From Penaeus vannamei (lineage: Eukaryota; Arthropoda; Malacostraca; Decapoda; Penaeidae), in NCBI RefSeq assembly GCF_042767895.1, contig NC_091589.1:9158414-9178413 (forward strand): a DNA stretch of 20,000 nt, read 5' to 3'. This document shows positions 1 through 10,076 of this stretch, piece by piece. The notes under the pieces were generated by a model. That model saw only the letters and a list, made by a program, of their open reading frames with translations. It was not told the DNA's origin and did not search any database. How positions within the stretch are numbered: the stretch's first letter is position 1; each line of letters opens with the position of its first letter. The position numbers were made by a program, and so were the translations under genes.

Positions 1-241
1 CCTCTCTCTCTCCCTCTCTCTCTCCCTCTCTCTCTCCCTCTCTCTCTCCCTCTCTCTCTCCCTCTCTCTCTCCCTCTCTCTCTCCCTCTCTCTCTCCTCT
101 CTCTCTCCCTCTCCTCTCCCTCTCCCTCTCCCTCTCCCTCTCCCTCTCCCTCTCCCTCTCCCTCTCCCTCTCCCTCTCCCTCTCCCTCTCCCTCTCCCTC
201 TCCCTCTCCCTCCCTCCCTCTCCCTCTCCCTCTCCCTCTCC
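1..241. repeat. CT-rich array, 12-bp then 6-bp unit
   Basis: The first ~93 bases repeat a 12-bp unit, CCTCTCTCTCTC. From about 107 to 240 the unit changes to the hexamer CCCTCT with a few slips such as CCCTCCCTCCCT. It is a pure pyrimidine strand and probably continues to the left of the window. Confidence 0.95.
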
Positions 242-480
242 TTCGTCCTTTGCAATATCCCTTCCATTCCTCCCATCCTCCCTCTCCCCACCTCTTATCA
301 TCTACCTTTTTCTCTTTCCCCCTCCCTCCCTCCCTCTCTATTCCAACCTCCCTCTTCTCCTTCCCTCTCCCTCCCTCTTACCCTTCCCTCCTGTCTATGC
401 CCCTTCCCCCATCTGCATAAACGGAATGCGGAAGAAAGGGGGGACGAAGAGCACCCTCCGACAAGCATTACGTGACCCAT
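242..480. other. Pyrimidine-rich intergenic spacer
   Basis: Irregular C/T-rich sequence (about 300-410) without a regular period, followed by a short purine-rich unique segment. Open frames on either strand have only Pro/Ser/Leu or Arg/Gly/Glu composition and no recognisable domain. I see no gene. Confidence 0.6.
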
Positions 481-527
481 TTCACCCGCGGCCTTCTGAG
501 GGCGACGGAAGCAAGGAGGCGAGAAGG

Positions 528-672
528 CAAGGAGGCGAGGAGGTAAGGAGGCGAGGAAGCAAGGGGGCAAGGAGGCAAGGAAGCGAGGAGGTAAGGAGGC
601 GAGGAAGCAAGGGGGCAAGGAGGCAAGGAAGCGAGGAGGTAAGGAGGCGAGCAGGCAAGGAAGCGAGGAGCG
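528..672. repeat. 48-bp minisatellite, about 2.8 copies
   Basis: The phrase GCGAGGAGGTAAGG recurs with its T at 544, 592 and 640, an exact 48-bp period. Because 48 is divisible by three, any frame open through one unit is open through all. The plus-strand frame gives a 16-residue repeat rich in Arg, Gly and Glu, and the minus frame gives Leu/Pro/Ser. Each unit is itself built from AAGGAGGC-like sub-repeats. It is probably non-coding. Confidence 0.9.
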
Positions 673-684
673 CCGCCCTTTCCC

Positions 685-900
685 AGAGTGATCGGCTGTC
701 GCTACTCATTTCCTCCCCTTCTATTTATTTTTCCCCCTTTTTCTCTTCTTACTTTCAGTTTTAAAAAAATATATATTTTTTTCTTCTTTTCCATTTCCAT
801 CTTAATCTCCCTCTCCTTCTTCTTCTTGTCCTCTTCCTCCTCCTCCTCCTTCATCTTCTCCTTAGTCTTCTTCCTGCATTTCTGTTTATTTCCACCCAGG
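685..900. repeat. Imperfect TTC/TCC polypyrimidine block
   Basis: Almost only C and T on the plus strand, with CTTCTTCTT and CCTCCTCCT stretches around 810-860 and a T-rich interior near 760-790. There is no fixed period over the whole block. Confidence 0.75.
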
Positions 901-904
901 CTCT

Positions 905-2300
<1,396 letters not shown>

Positions 2301-2742
2301 TGGAGGGAAAAGGGAGAATAGGGGGGGGGGGGGCAGACAAACACACATACAAAAGCTATGACAGTGCCATATGATAAATAACAAAAGCATTTCGAACTTT
2401 ACGAAAACCTTGCTCCGACACCATCGACACGCAATCTGAACTATAACAGGGTATAGAAACACAGGAGAATAAAATAATAATTATTATAATAATGAAGATA
2501 ATAACAATATTGCTAGTATTAATACAGATAACCATAATAACATCACAAACAACTAAATTAACAAGAATACCAATAATCAGAAATGCAATAAAAATACGAA
2601 AAAAAAGCATAATGAAAGGAAAAGCCAACCCCCTCCCCGCCCCCATAATAAAGAGGGAGAAACAAACACATAAACAAAACAAAAAAAACAAGAATCGCCA
2701 TCCTCCCCACTCCTGCTGCTTCTCACACCCGCCTTCTTTACA
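2301..2742. other. AT-rich unique spacer with poly-G run
   Basis: A run of 13 G at 2321-2333 follows the (GA)n tract. Beyond it lies A-rich unique sequence with AAT/ATA-rich patches (about 2465-2600). Open frames on both strands are short and Ile/Val/Phe-rich, with no recognisable domain. I see no gene. Confidence 0.6.
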
Positions 2743-2770
2743 CCCCCCCCCCCAAAAAAAAAAAAAAAAA
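2743..2770. repeat. Poly-C / poly-A junction
   Basis: Eleven C (2743-2753) are followed directly by seventeen A (2754-2770), with CA-rich sequence on both sides. A longer copy of the same arrangement lies at 5478-5514. Confidence 0.9.
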
Positions 2771-3021
2771 CACACGCCAACAAACCACTAATAACGAACG
2801 AACAAGCGACCCAACGACCCATACAAACAGACAGACAGATAGACAGACAAACACACGCAGACCCACAGAAAGGGCGTTGCTGTGCCCCAGAATGCCCGGC
2901 CGTCCCCTGCCCGCGTGGCCCAGGGTACAATTACCTAAGAGCGGCGGCAGCGGCGGAGGCGGCGGCGACGGCATGCAAGCCCCGACACTATGGCAATACG
3001 GTCAGGTTGCTGGGCTGTGCC
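2771..3021. other. Unique spacer with GACA and CGG patches
   Basis: GACA tetranucleotides occupy about 2825-2850 and an imperfect GGC/GGA trinucleotide patch lies at about 2940-2972. Between them is a short GC-rich unique segment. The Gly-rich open frame through the GGC patch has no recognisable domain. I call no gene. Confidence 0.55.
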
Positions 3022-3562
3022 AATCCTCAAGTGGGGGCTTTGCGGGGGGAGGGGGGAGGGAGGGGGTGGGAAGGGGATGGGAATGTGGGGATGGGAATGT
3101 GGGGATTCGTGGAGGGAGGGGGAGGTGAGGGGGTGAAGGGGATGGGAATGGGGGGATTTGTGGAGGGGGAAGGGGGTGAAGGGGGATTTGTGGATAGGGA
3201 AGGGGGATTTGTGGAGGGGGAGGGGTATGTGATGGAGGGGGGTGATGAGGGAGGGGGAGATGAGAGAGGGGGATTCGTGGAGGAGAGGGGAATTCGTGGA
3301 GGGGAGAGGGAGTGAAGGGGGATTCGTGGAGGGGAGAGGGAGTGAAGTGGGATTCGTGGAGGTGGGGGAGGGAGCGAAAGGGATGGGGAGGGGGATTCGC
3401 GGAGGGGGTATTGAAGGGGGTAGAGGAGTATGAGATGGGGGTAATGAGGAGGGAGGAGGAGGAGGAGGAGGAGGGGGTTGGACGGTTTGAGAAACGGAAT
3501 TCATGGAGGGGAATGGAAGGGAGGAGGGGGAAGAGGGGGGTAAGGGATAGCGTGGAGGCATA
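3022..3562. repeat. G-rich minisatellite, ~30-bp unit
   Basis: The plus strand is dominated by G runs separated by A and T. In the best-preserved part (about 3270-3370) the phrases GGATTCGTGGAGGGG and AGAGGGAGTGAA alternate with a period near 30 bp. Elsewhere the GGATTTGTGGA or GGATTCGTGGA core recurs at irregular spacing. At 3044-3070 four or more G runs are separated by single bases, a canonical G-quadruplex pattern. Frames through it are Gly/Glu-rich or Pro/Ser-rich and not credible proteins. Confidence 0.9.
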
Positions 3563-3593
3563 AATTTAGGAAGGGGGGCTTCACACGTGGGAT

Positions 3594-3870
3594 GGAGGTG
3601 GGGGGACTACAGGAGAGGAAGGAGTAGTGGGAAGGGGTGAAGGAGTAGTGGGGAAGGGGGTGAAGGTGGGGGCACGGTAGGCTAGGGTAAGAAAGAATAG
3701 AGTAGGGGGTAAGTCAGGAGTAAGGCAGGGTACGGGGAAAAGTAAGGCAGGGTACGGGGAAAAGGTAAGACAGAGTTGGGGGAAAAGATAGGCAGGGTAG
3801 GGGGAAAGGTAAGACAGGGAAGGGGGAAAGCGTAGGGCAGGGTAGGGGGAGAGGCAGGGGTAGGGGGGGA
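3594..3870. repeat. 21-23-bp G-rich minisatellites
   Basis: Two adjacent families. At about 3618-3668, GGAGTAGTGGGAAGGGG recurs with a period of about 21-23 bp. From 3710 to 3870 a 22-23-bp unit with the core GTAAGGCAGGGTACGGGGAA repeats at 3720 and 3742, then continues in diverged copies. Substitutions accumulate toward the right-hand end. Confidence 0.88.
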
Positions 3871-4372
<502 letters not shown>

Positions 4373-4680
4373 AACACGCATCACAAAAAATCTCCCAAGA
4401 ACCCTGCCGGACAATAAGAAATCACAAGGGGAAAGGGAAGGGGAGAAGGGGTCATTCCGCCTCCCCCCCACCCCCACCCCCTCCAATAACCCCCTCCGCA
4501 AGGGCCAAGAGGACTGCCTACATCGCAGAGCCACGGCCGGCTGGCTCGCATTCCTTCCCGCTCCTCAAGGAAACATCAAAGGAGGAGAGGAACCTCGCTC
4601 GCGCATCTCGACCACTTCCTCTTCGGGTTTCCCGCAGAAAAAAAAGGGAGAAAAACAAATGCGCGAATACGTACTATTTA
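4373..4680. other. Unique spacer, C-rich in part
   Basis: Non-repetitive sequence with a C-rich patch (about 4460-4500) and a moderately GC-rich segment (4500-4620). The plus-strand frame stays open only because it joins the flanking arrays. No domain is recognisable. Confidence 0.5.
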
Positions 4681-4689
4681 CACACACAT

Positions 4690-4766
<77 letters not shown>
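4681..4766. repeat. (CATA)n-(CA)n microsatellite
   Basis: Short ATAC/CATA repeats (4688-4705) lead into an uninterrupted (CA)n to about 4766, followed by a C-rich run. Confidence 0.95.
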
Positions 4767-4769
<3 letters not shown>

Positions 4770-4870
4770 CCCCCCCACCCCCAAGGGTACGACAAAACTG
4801 GCGACAGGGAAACCAAAATGCGTCAAATGGCAATAAACAAGAAACAAAACAAAACTAATGGAAATAAGCT

Positions 4871-5156
4871 ATGAAGAAGAAGAAGAAGAAGATGAGGAAG
4901 AGGAAAGAAAAAGGAGCAGCAGCAGAAGAGGGAGAAGAGGAAGAAAAGGAAAAAGAATTAGTGGCAACAGCAGCAGCACAGTAGTAGTAGAAGATGAGGA
5001 AGAAGAAGAGGAAAAGGAGGATAAAGAAGAAGAAGAAGAAGGAGAAGAAGAAAAAAGAAGAGGAAGTGAAAGAGGAAGAGGAAGAAGAAGAAGAAAAAAG
5101 AAGAGGAAGAGGAAGAAGAAGAAGAAAAAGAAAAAGAAAAAGAGAAAAAGAAGAAG
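4871..5156. repeat. Imperfect GAA/GAG polypurine array
   Basis: Nearly uninterrupted purine strand built from GAA, GAG and AAG triplets, with a short CAG/GTA patch at about 4915-5000. The triplet base keeps frames open and yields Glu/Lys/Arg-rich or Ser/Leu/Phe-rich translations. These carry no domain and I reject them as genes. The polypurine strand could form triplex DNA. Confidence 0.9.
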
Positions 5157-5400
5157 CAGCACTCTCCGTCCCGCCAAAGCATCTCGGAGAACCCTTCCGT
5201 CTCCCGCGCGAAGACGACATTTAAGACCCCCTCCTTTCGACCACATTTCTTGAGAAGCCGAGGAATCCGCGAAAATAAACCGAAGTCATGTGATTTTCCT
5301 TCTCTTTTTTTTCTTTGTTTCCCCTGATTTATGTGTAAACGTTAATGCACATACTCGTCCTCACATGCTAAGCACACAAAGCAAATAACTACGGACGCAC
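5157..5400. other. Unique spacer
   Basis: Non-repetitive sequence of mixed composition, GC-richer at the left edge. I see nothing functional. Confidence 0.5.
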
Positions 5401-5545
5401 ACGTGACACACACAGTACATACACACATACACACACAAATATAAACATACATCAATACATACACACAAAAACACAAACCCCCCCCCCCCCCCCCAAAAAA
5501 AAAAAAAAAAAAAACACTAAAAAATCACACACACACAAACAAACA
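5401..5545. repeat. Cryptic CA repeats with C17-A20 junction
   Basis: Irregular ACAC/ACATAC sequence surrounds a run of 17 C (5478-5494) followed directly by 20 A (5495-5514), then more ACAC. The design resembles 2743-2770. Confidence 0.88.
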
Positions 5546-5740
5546 AAGACAACAAACAACCGCCGCACACACGCACATGGCCCAACAAACGCGTCGGCCC
5601 CGCCCACATTCCCACGGTCACATGACCCGGTCACTGCACTTTATTTTTGGGCCGCGGGCAAATCCTTCCGCCGATAACAGAGACGAATTTACACGGCTCC
5701 TGCAACATTAACCCTTCAGCCAATTTATGTAAAGAAATAC
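5546..5740. other. Unique spacer
   Basis: Non-repetitive sequence between the CA block and the poly-A/AT block. No credible open frame and no motif I would defend. Confidence 0.45.
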
Positions 5741-5744
5741 AAAA

Positions 5745-5778
<34 letters not shown>

Positions 5779-5835
5779 TTATAATAATTAAAAAAATAAA
5801 ATAAAATAAAAATAAATAATAATAATAAAAAAAAC
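5741..5835. repeat. Poly-A, (AT)n and A-rich block
   Basis: About 22 A are followed by (AT)9 (about 5762-5779), then AAT/AAAAT-type repeats. It lies about 140 bp from the LINE 3' junction and is separated from it by unique A-rich sequence. It is therefore not the element's tail. Confidence 0.9.
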
Positions 5836-5958
5836 GATGACATGAGTATATCGAAAGACGATAAAACTAAATAGCAAAAAATAGAAAGCATACACAGCTT
5901 TAAAAAAGTAAAATAAATAAACGAACAAATCAAACTAACACAAAAAATAAACAAAGAC

Positions 5959-5971
5959 GAAAAATACTAAT
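5959..5971. repeat. Target-site duplication, copy at LINE 3' side
   Basis: GAAAAATACTAAT abuts the trinucleotide tail of the LINE. The same 13 bases recur at 7300-7312, and an 11-base version (AAAATACTAAT) at 7289-7299 touches the element's 5' end. This pair of direct repeats marks the insertion. Confidence 0.85.
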
Positions 5972-5989
5972 CATCATCATCATCATCAT
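5971..5989 (-). repeat. (ATG)n 3' tail of the LINE
   Basis: Six ATG/CAT triplets directly follow the last ORF2 codons, and the stop TGA is formed by the first of them. The tail ends at the 5959-5971 site copy. A short 3' microsatellite is a hallmark of several LINE clades. Confidence 0.85.
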
Positions 5990-7288
5990 GGGGGCTGACG
6001 CCGATGGGGGCGCATAGCCGCATCCACCCTTCGCTTCCACCTACGAGGATCCCTCATGGCTAGACGCCAGGCAGGGACTCGGCCCATCTCTAGTTCTTCA
6101 CGGCAGGTTTGGTCGATCTGCCCAAGCCATGACTTCCTCGGTCGTCCCACAGGCCTCCTCCATCCAGGGTTGTCTCGAATAGAGACGACCTGATGGGCAG
6201 GATCATCCTGAGGAAAGCGAGCCAGGTGGCCATATAGCCTGAGTTGGCGATCACGGATTGTGCAGATAACAGGGCTTGTGCCAGTCTCACGGTGCAACCG
6301 TTGGTTGGACACATGGTCCCGCCAACAGTACCCCATGATCTGGCGCAAGGACCTATTACAAAAGGCTTCAAGACGAGCCTCCAAGGCACAGGACAATGTC
6401 CAGGTTTCGCTACCGTATAGCAAAACTGGCATTATCAGGGCCTTGAAAACCCGTAGCTTGGTCCTTCTGCACAGGTACCGACATCTCCAAATACTCTTTG
6501 TTGAGAGAGTTCATGACCCCTGCTGCCAGGCCAATCCGTCTGCTGACTTCATGGTCTGACAGCCCAGAGTTATGAACTACACTACCAAGGTATGTAAAGC
6601 TCTCTGTGACTTCAATGTCCTCGCCGCAAGCACGTACCGACTGAACAGGTTCTCCTAACAAGTCCCCAAATTCCTGGACCTTGGTCTTGGTCCAGGAGAC
6701 CTCTAGACCCAGGGGCTTCGCTTCATTGCTAAATGCATCGAGAGCCGCCACTAGGGTTTCCAAAGACTCAGATAGAATGGCAACGTCATCAGCAAAGTCA
6801 AGGTCTGTAACCTTGATATTGCCCAGCGTTGCCCCACAATGACTTTGAACAGTAGCTCTGCCCAGTATCCAGTCCATGCAAGTGTTGAAAAGAGTTGGTG
6901 CAAGGACACAGCCTTGCCTCACTCCTGAACTAACAGGAAAGAAGCTCGACAGGCCCCCACCACACTTTACAGCACTTTCAGTACCAGTATACAGGCTTGC
7001 TATTAGTCCAATAATCCTTGTTGGTATTCCTCTCAGCCTCAGGATCTCCCAAAGTGACTCCCGATGCATCGTATCGAACGCCTTCTTGAGATCGATGTAG
7101 GCTGCAAGCAGCCCACGCCCGAACTCACGACGGCGCTCTACAATGACTCGAAGCGCGAGGATACGGTCTATTGTGGACTTACCAGGAGTGAATCCGGATT
7201 GCTCCAGTCTCTGGTGCCTCAGTAGATGGTCTCTGATACGTCTCAGAAGGATGTGGGCAAGAACCTTGCCTGGTACACTGAGCAGTGT
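5972..7288 (-). mobile_element. 5'-truncated non-LTR retrotransposon (LINE)
   Basis: A copy of about 1.3 kb inserted on the minus strand. It begins inside the reverse transcriptase domain at 7288, so the endonuclease, any ORF1 and the 5' UTR are missing. That is the usual outcome of incomplete target-primed reverse transcription. It ends at 5971-5989 in a short (ATG)n tail typical of poly-A-less LINEs. Flanking copies of AAAATACTAAT support retrotransposition rather than duplication of genomic DNA. The 3' UTR is essentially absent: the stop codon is the first TGA of the tail. Short 3' UTRs with trinucleotide tails suggest an RTE-type or an I/Nimb-type element, but I cannot fix the clade by eye. 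The copy cannot move autonomously. Confidence 0.93.
5986..7288 (-). pseudogene. LINE ORF2 remnant: reverse transcriptase plus C-terminal region
   Basis: The frame is open from the truncation at 7288 for 264 codons. It then needs a one-base shift at about 6496, where one extra base sits between AAA and AGT, and continues about 169 codons to the TGA at 5988-5986. Reverse transcriptase motifs appear in order, numbered from the truncation: the FTPGKST region near residues 33-39, motif A YIDLKKAFD with the catalytic Asp at 66, motif B GVRQGCVLAP from 122, and motif C FADD at 165-168 (codons at about 6796-6785). After the shift come the C-terminal blocks LLYGSETW and RQLRLYGHLARF, then GRPRKSW, all typical of LINE ORF2 C-termini. 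A full ORF2 of this kind would be about 1,000 residues, so more than half, including the endonuclease, is missing. Catalytic residues are preserved, which suggests moderate age. An ATG at 7069 lies inside the RT domain and is not a real start. Confidence 0.95.
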
Positions 7289-7312
7289 AAAATACTAATG
7301 AAAAATACTAAT
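7289..7312. repeat. Target-site copies at LINE 5' side, in tandem
   Basis: Two near-identical copies lie head to tail: AAAATACTAAT at 7289-7299 directly against the element, and GAAAAATACTAAT at 7300-7312. Either the target already held a 13-bp tandem repeat, or an extra copy was made when the 5' end was joined. Confidence 0.82.
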
Positions 7313-7570
7313 GAAAACAAACAAATAAAAAAACACACCGCGCTAACACGACTTCCTATGATACAAGCCCGCCCCGTCAAGTTAATATGAAAAAATAAAT
7401 TAAATAACGAAAAAAAACAAAAAAAAAACCAGCAAAACCATAAAAAAACGAAAAAAAACACACATTTCCCAGCTGCCAATCGCGTTAAAAGCAGAAGAAA
7501 TCCAGATCTCGCGCCCACGGATCGGTATTTTCAGGGCGTGTGACATATCCCACTCCTTTATAGACTCGAC
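7313..7570. other. A-rich unique spacer
   Basis: A-rich sequence with AAAC/AAAT patches and several short poly-A runs. This is the target DNA on the far side of the LINE. Minus-strand frames are Phe-rich artefacts of poly-T. Confidence 0.55.
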
Positions 7571-8015
7571 CCTAAAATAACACCAACACTTGTTCCGTGG
7601 TCGTTTTTATTCTTCCTCTTCCTCCTCCTCTCCCTCCTCCTCTTCCTCTTCCTCTTCCTCTTCTTCCTCCTCCTCTCCCTCTCCCTCTTCCTCTTCTTCC
7701 TCCTCCTCCTCCTCCATTCGTGTCATATTCAAAGGTCCTAAAATAGACGACCAAAATTACTCCCAAAATTACTCCTTGATAGACCCAATTTGAATATAAA
7801 TCACACTTGTTCTGTGTCCGTGTTCTTTTCCTCGTGTCTTCTTCTTCTTCTGTCGTCTTCTTCTTCTTCCCCTCCTCCTCCTCTTGACTTCTTCTTTTCT
7901 CCTTTTTTCTTCTGCTTCTTCTTTTCTTCTTCATCTTCATCATCTTCTTTTCTCCTGCTTCACCCACGTCAAAGCAAAGACGACCAAAATAAAGACGACC
8001 AAAAATAACACTTGA
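7571..8015. repeat. Diverged ~225-bp duplication with polypyrimidine core
   Basis: Two blocks share the same order of parts. Left block: CACTTGTTCCGTGGTCG near 7588, a TCC/TTC polypyrimidine core (7610-7716), then GTGTCATATTCAAAGG and GACGACCAAAAT near 7747. Right block: CACTTGTTCTGTGTCCG near 7803, a TTC/TCC core (7838-7960), then CACGTCAAAGC and GACGACCAAAAT near 7979, itself doubled. The shared ends suggest an old tandem duplication whose core kept slipping. Confidence 0.65.
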
Positions 8016-9000
8016 AGTCATTGTTGTCCCGCCAGAGATCTCTCACATGCTTTTGATATTATAGTCTTTCCATTTACATTTTTTTTTGCAGAAACCGTAA
8101 AAGGAAAAAATGGATAAAAAACTACATTTGCTCCTTTCCATTAAAAAAAAAAATCTATATACTCTATTTATTTACACGTTTACCTAAGTATTTGAGTAAG
8201 ATTTCTGCGTCAGTATCACACCAGTATCTATTTTCACTTAATCTCCAGACTGTTGCGTCTGGGTGAGGACAGTATGATGCAATCAGCGCACGGTTTCGCT
8301 TCAGATTCCGTCTCTTTCAATCTCACTCCTTTCCTTATTCATTAACTTATTTTTTTCACTATCATCCATTCACTCCTCACTGTCACCCTTATCAACACGA
8401 GCAAATCCTTACTTGGTAGACCGCTGAGCTGAAGGTGAAAACTTGAAAGCTATTTTTACATAAATTCAACGAGCCGTCTATTCCACAGAGCAGCGGGGAA
8501 ACCTGTGAACAAATTTGTTGACACAAACTTCGAGCAGCTTAGGTTTTCAGAGCGCATAGGCCTGCGGGCGGGGTGCAAGTGTGTGCGCGCGCGTGAGTGT
8601 GAGAGTCACAGTGCCCTAGGCTGCGAGCGAGAGCTGAGGTAGTTCCCTTGGCACTGTGGCCCAGTGTTCGCCCCCATGCCCTGCTGACACCTGGCACACC
8701 CCCAGATGCCAATACACTTCCCTAAGCCCAGGCGTTATTCGCTCTTCGTTGAAATCAGGAATTGGGTTTTCCGCGACTTCAGGGCCCGCTCCACTCGCCG
8801 CGCTGCCGGGGCTGTCGGCGCTCGAATTGCAGGCTTACCGCTTTTCGTCTCGTTCTCACCTGCTCCTTCCTTGTTATATCGAAGTCCTTCGTTCCTCCTC
8901 CTACTATTCAGATTTTGCTCTCATCACTCTCTTCCTCGGCCCGATTTCCCTCTAATCTTCGCCTTACAAAGACACACACACACATATACATAAACATATA
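8016..9000. other. Ordinary unique DNA, no supported gene
   Basis: The longest non-repetitive stretch outside the LINE. 8016-8480 is AT-rich. 8480-8960 is GC-richer with scattered CpG and a short GTGTGCGCGCGCG patch near 8580. Plus-strand frames of about 100-180 codons start at 8656, 8706 and 8762. They overlap, have no recognisable domain and run partly into the following CTTC repeat. A polypyrimidine-GCAG near 8068-8089 resembles a splice acceptor, but no coding exon follows. An undetected exon is possible but unsupported. Confidence 0.5.
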
Positions 9001-9105
9001 CTCCTTCCTTCCTTCCTTCCTTTCTTACTTTCCTTCCCCACCTCCCCCATTCCTTCCTTCCTCCTACCCGCTTCCCTCCCTTCCCCATTCCTTCCTTCCT
9101 TCCTC
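9001..9105. repeat. CTTC/CCTTCC-rich array
   Basis: Imperfect TTCC tetranucleotides broken by CCCACCTCCCCCATT-type segments. It leads into the regular 24-bp repeat. Confidence 0.8.
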
Positions 9106-9236
9106 CCTCCCCATCTCCCTCCTTCCGTCCCTTCCTATCTCCCTCCTTCCGTTCCTTCCTATCTCCCTCCTTCCGTCCCTTCCTATCTCCCTCCTTCCGC
9201 CCCTTCCTATCTCCCTCCTTCCTTCCTTCCTCCCCA
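9106..9236. repeat. 24-bp minisatellite, about 5 copies
   Basis: TTCCTATCTCCCTCCTTCCG starts at 9132, 9156, 9180 and 9204, an exact 24-bp period. A partial unit lies before the first and a degraded one after the last. As 24 is a multiple of three, the plus frame reads as an eight-residue Ile-Ser-Leu-Leu-Pro repeat, with no sign that it is translated. Confidence 0.92.
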
Positions 9237-9371
9237 AAAGTAGGCCTACCTGGCAGCCAGCACCGGAAGGAACAGAGCCTCCGATCCTCGTCTGAAATCG
9301 CAACCGAATTTGGCGAAATCTCTTCGTGGTCCTAATTACCCATCATTATATGATTGTATTATTTCACGACT

Positions 9372-9612
9372 CTTTTATTATCATTATTATTAACACCATC
9401 ACCATCATTACCACAACAATTTTCATGATTATGATTTTATCATTACCACCAGCATCATTATTACTATTTCCAAAATTATCGTTATCATCATTATCCTTTC
9501 TATTGTCATTATCATCATAATTATTACTATTATTATCATTATCATTATTATTACTTTAATTATCATTATTACTATTACTATTATCATCATCATTATCATT
9601 ATCAAAATCATC
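9372..9612. repeat. Imperfect ATT/ATC trinucleotide array
   Basis: TTATTATCATTATT-type sequence with ATC, ATT and ACC triplets in mixed order, about 240 bp. Frames through it are Ile/Met-rich artefacts. Confidence 0.88.
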
Positions 9613-9835
9613 ACGTCTTCTTTCTTCTCTCATCTTTTTTCATTCCTATTCCTTACACATTCCTATTCCTTATTCCCCTCTTTTTCTGTCTCCATCTCAA
9701 CTTCTCTCTCTTCCGTCTCTTTCTCAGATTCTATCTCTCCCTCATTCTCTTAGTCTCCGTCTCCATGTCTCTCTTTATCTTTCTTTCTTTCTTTCTCTCT
9801 GCCTCTGTCTCTTTCTCTGTCTCTCTCTCATTCAC
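9613..9835. repeat. Irregular CT/CTTT pyrimidine stretch
   Basis: Pyrimidine-rich sequence with TTCCTATTCC, CTTTCTTTCTTT (about 9778-9798) and CTCTGTCTC motifs. No fixed period. Confidence 0.7.
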
Positions 9836-9881
9836 CCACACTCACTCACTAACTCACTCACACTTACACACACACACACAC

Positions 9882-9932
<51 letters not shown>
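9836..9932. repeat. (CA)n microsatellite with CACT variants
   Basis: CACTCACTCACT-type variants (9838-9865) lead into (CA)n with two TTA interruptions and then an uninterrupted run to about 9932. Confidence 0.94.
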
Positions 9933-9935
<3 letters not shown>

Positions 9936-10076
9936 TCACTCTCGTCTCCGTACGTGTGCACGCGCGCGAACGTCTGTGCGTTTGTGGACGTGATAATCTC
10001 CTCTCAGATCTGACGACTTACGATGAAAAAAAAAGTGGGGCCGAAAAAAAAAATCACAAAGACTCCAAACCGATAC

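Noticed and set aside
4858..5253. Acidic Glu/Lys-rich protein
   Set aside because: GAA-type trinucleotide DNA forces this composition. There is no non-repetitive domain and the antisense frame is equally open.
5741..5780. Poly-A/(AT)n as the true 3' tail of the LINE
   Set aside because: It lies outside the target-site copy at 5959-5971, in flanking DNA.
8068..8090. Polypyrimidine tract ending in GCAG, like a splice acceptor
   Set aside because: Such words are common in T-rich DNA, and no coding-like sequence follows.
8635..8660. let-7-like TGAGGTAGT followed by CTTGGCACTG, which resembles the start of miR-263b, within a CACAGTGCC/GGCACTGTG inverted repeat
   Set aside because: The inverted repeat gives only a 9-bp stem around a ~34-base loop. 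Neither microRNA continues beyond its first ten or so bases, and no complementary star arm is present.
9241..9248. TAGGCCTA palindrome shared with 18299 and 18315
   Set aside because: An 8-bp word occurring three times in 20 kb, two of them in one tandem duplication, is not meaningful.
8656..9295. Overlapping plus-strand frames in GC-richer unique DNA
   Set aside because: Three frames are open at once, none with a recognisable domain. The longest ends in the 24-bp Pro/Leu repeat.
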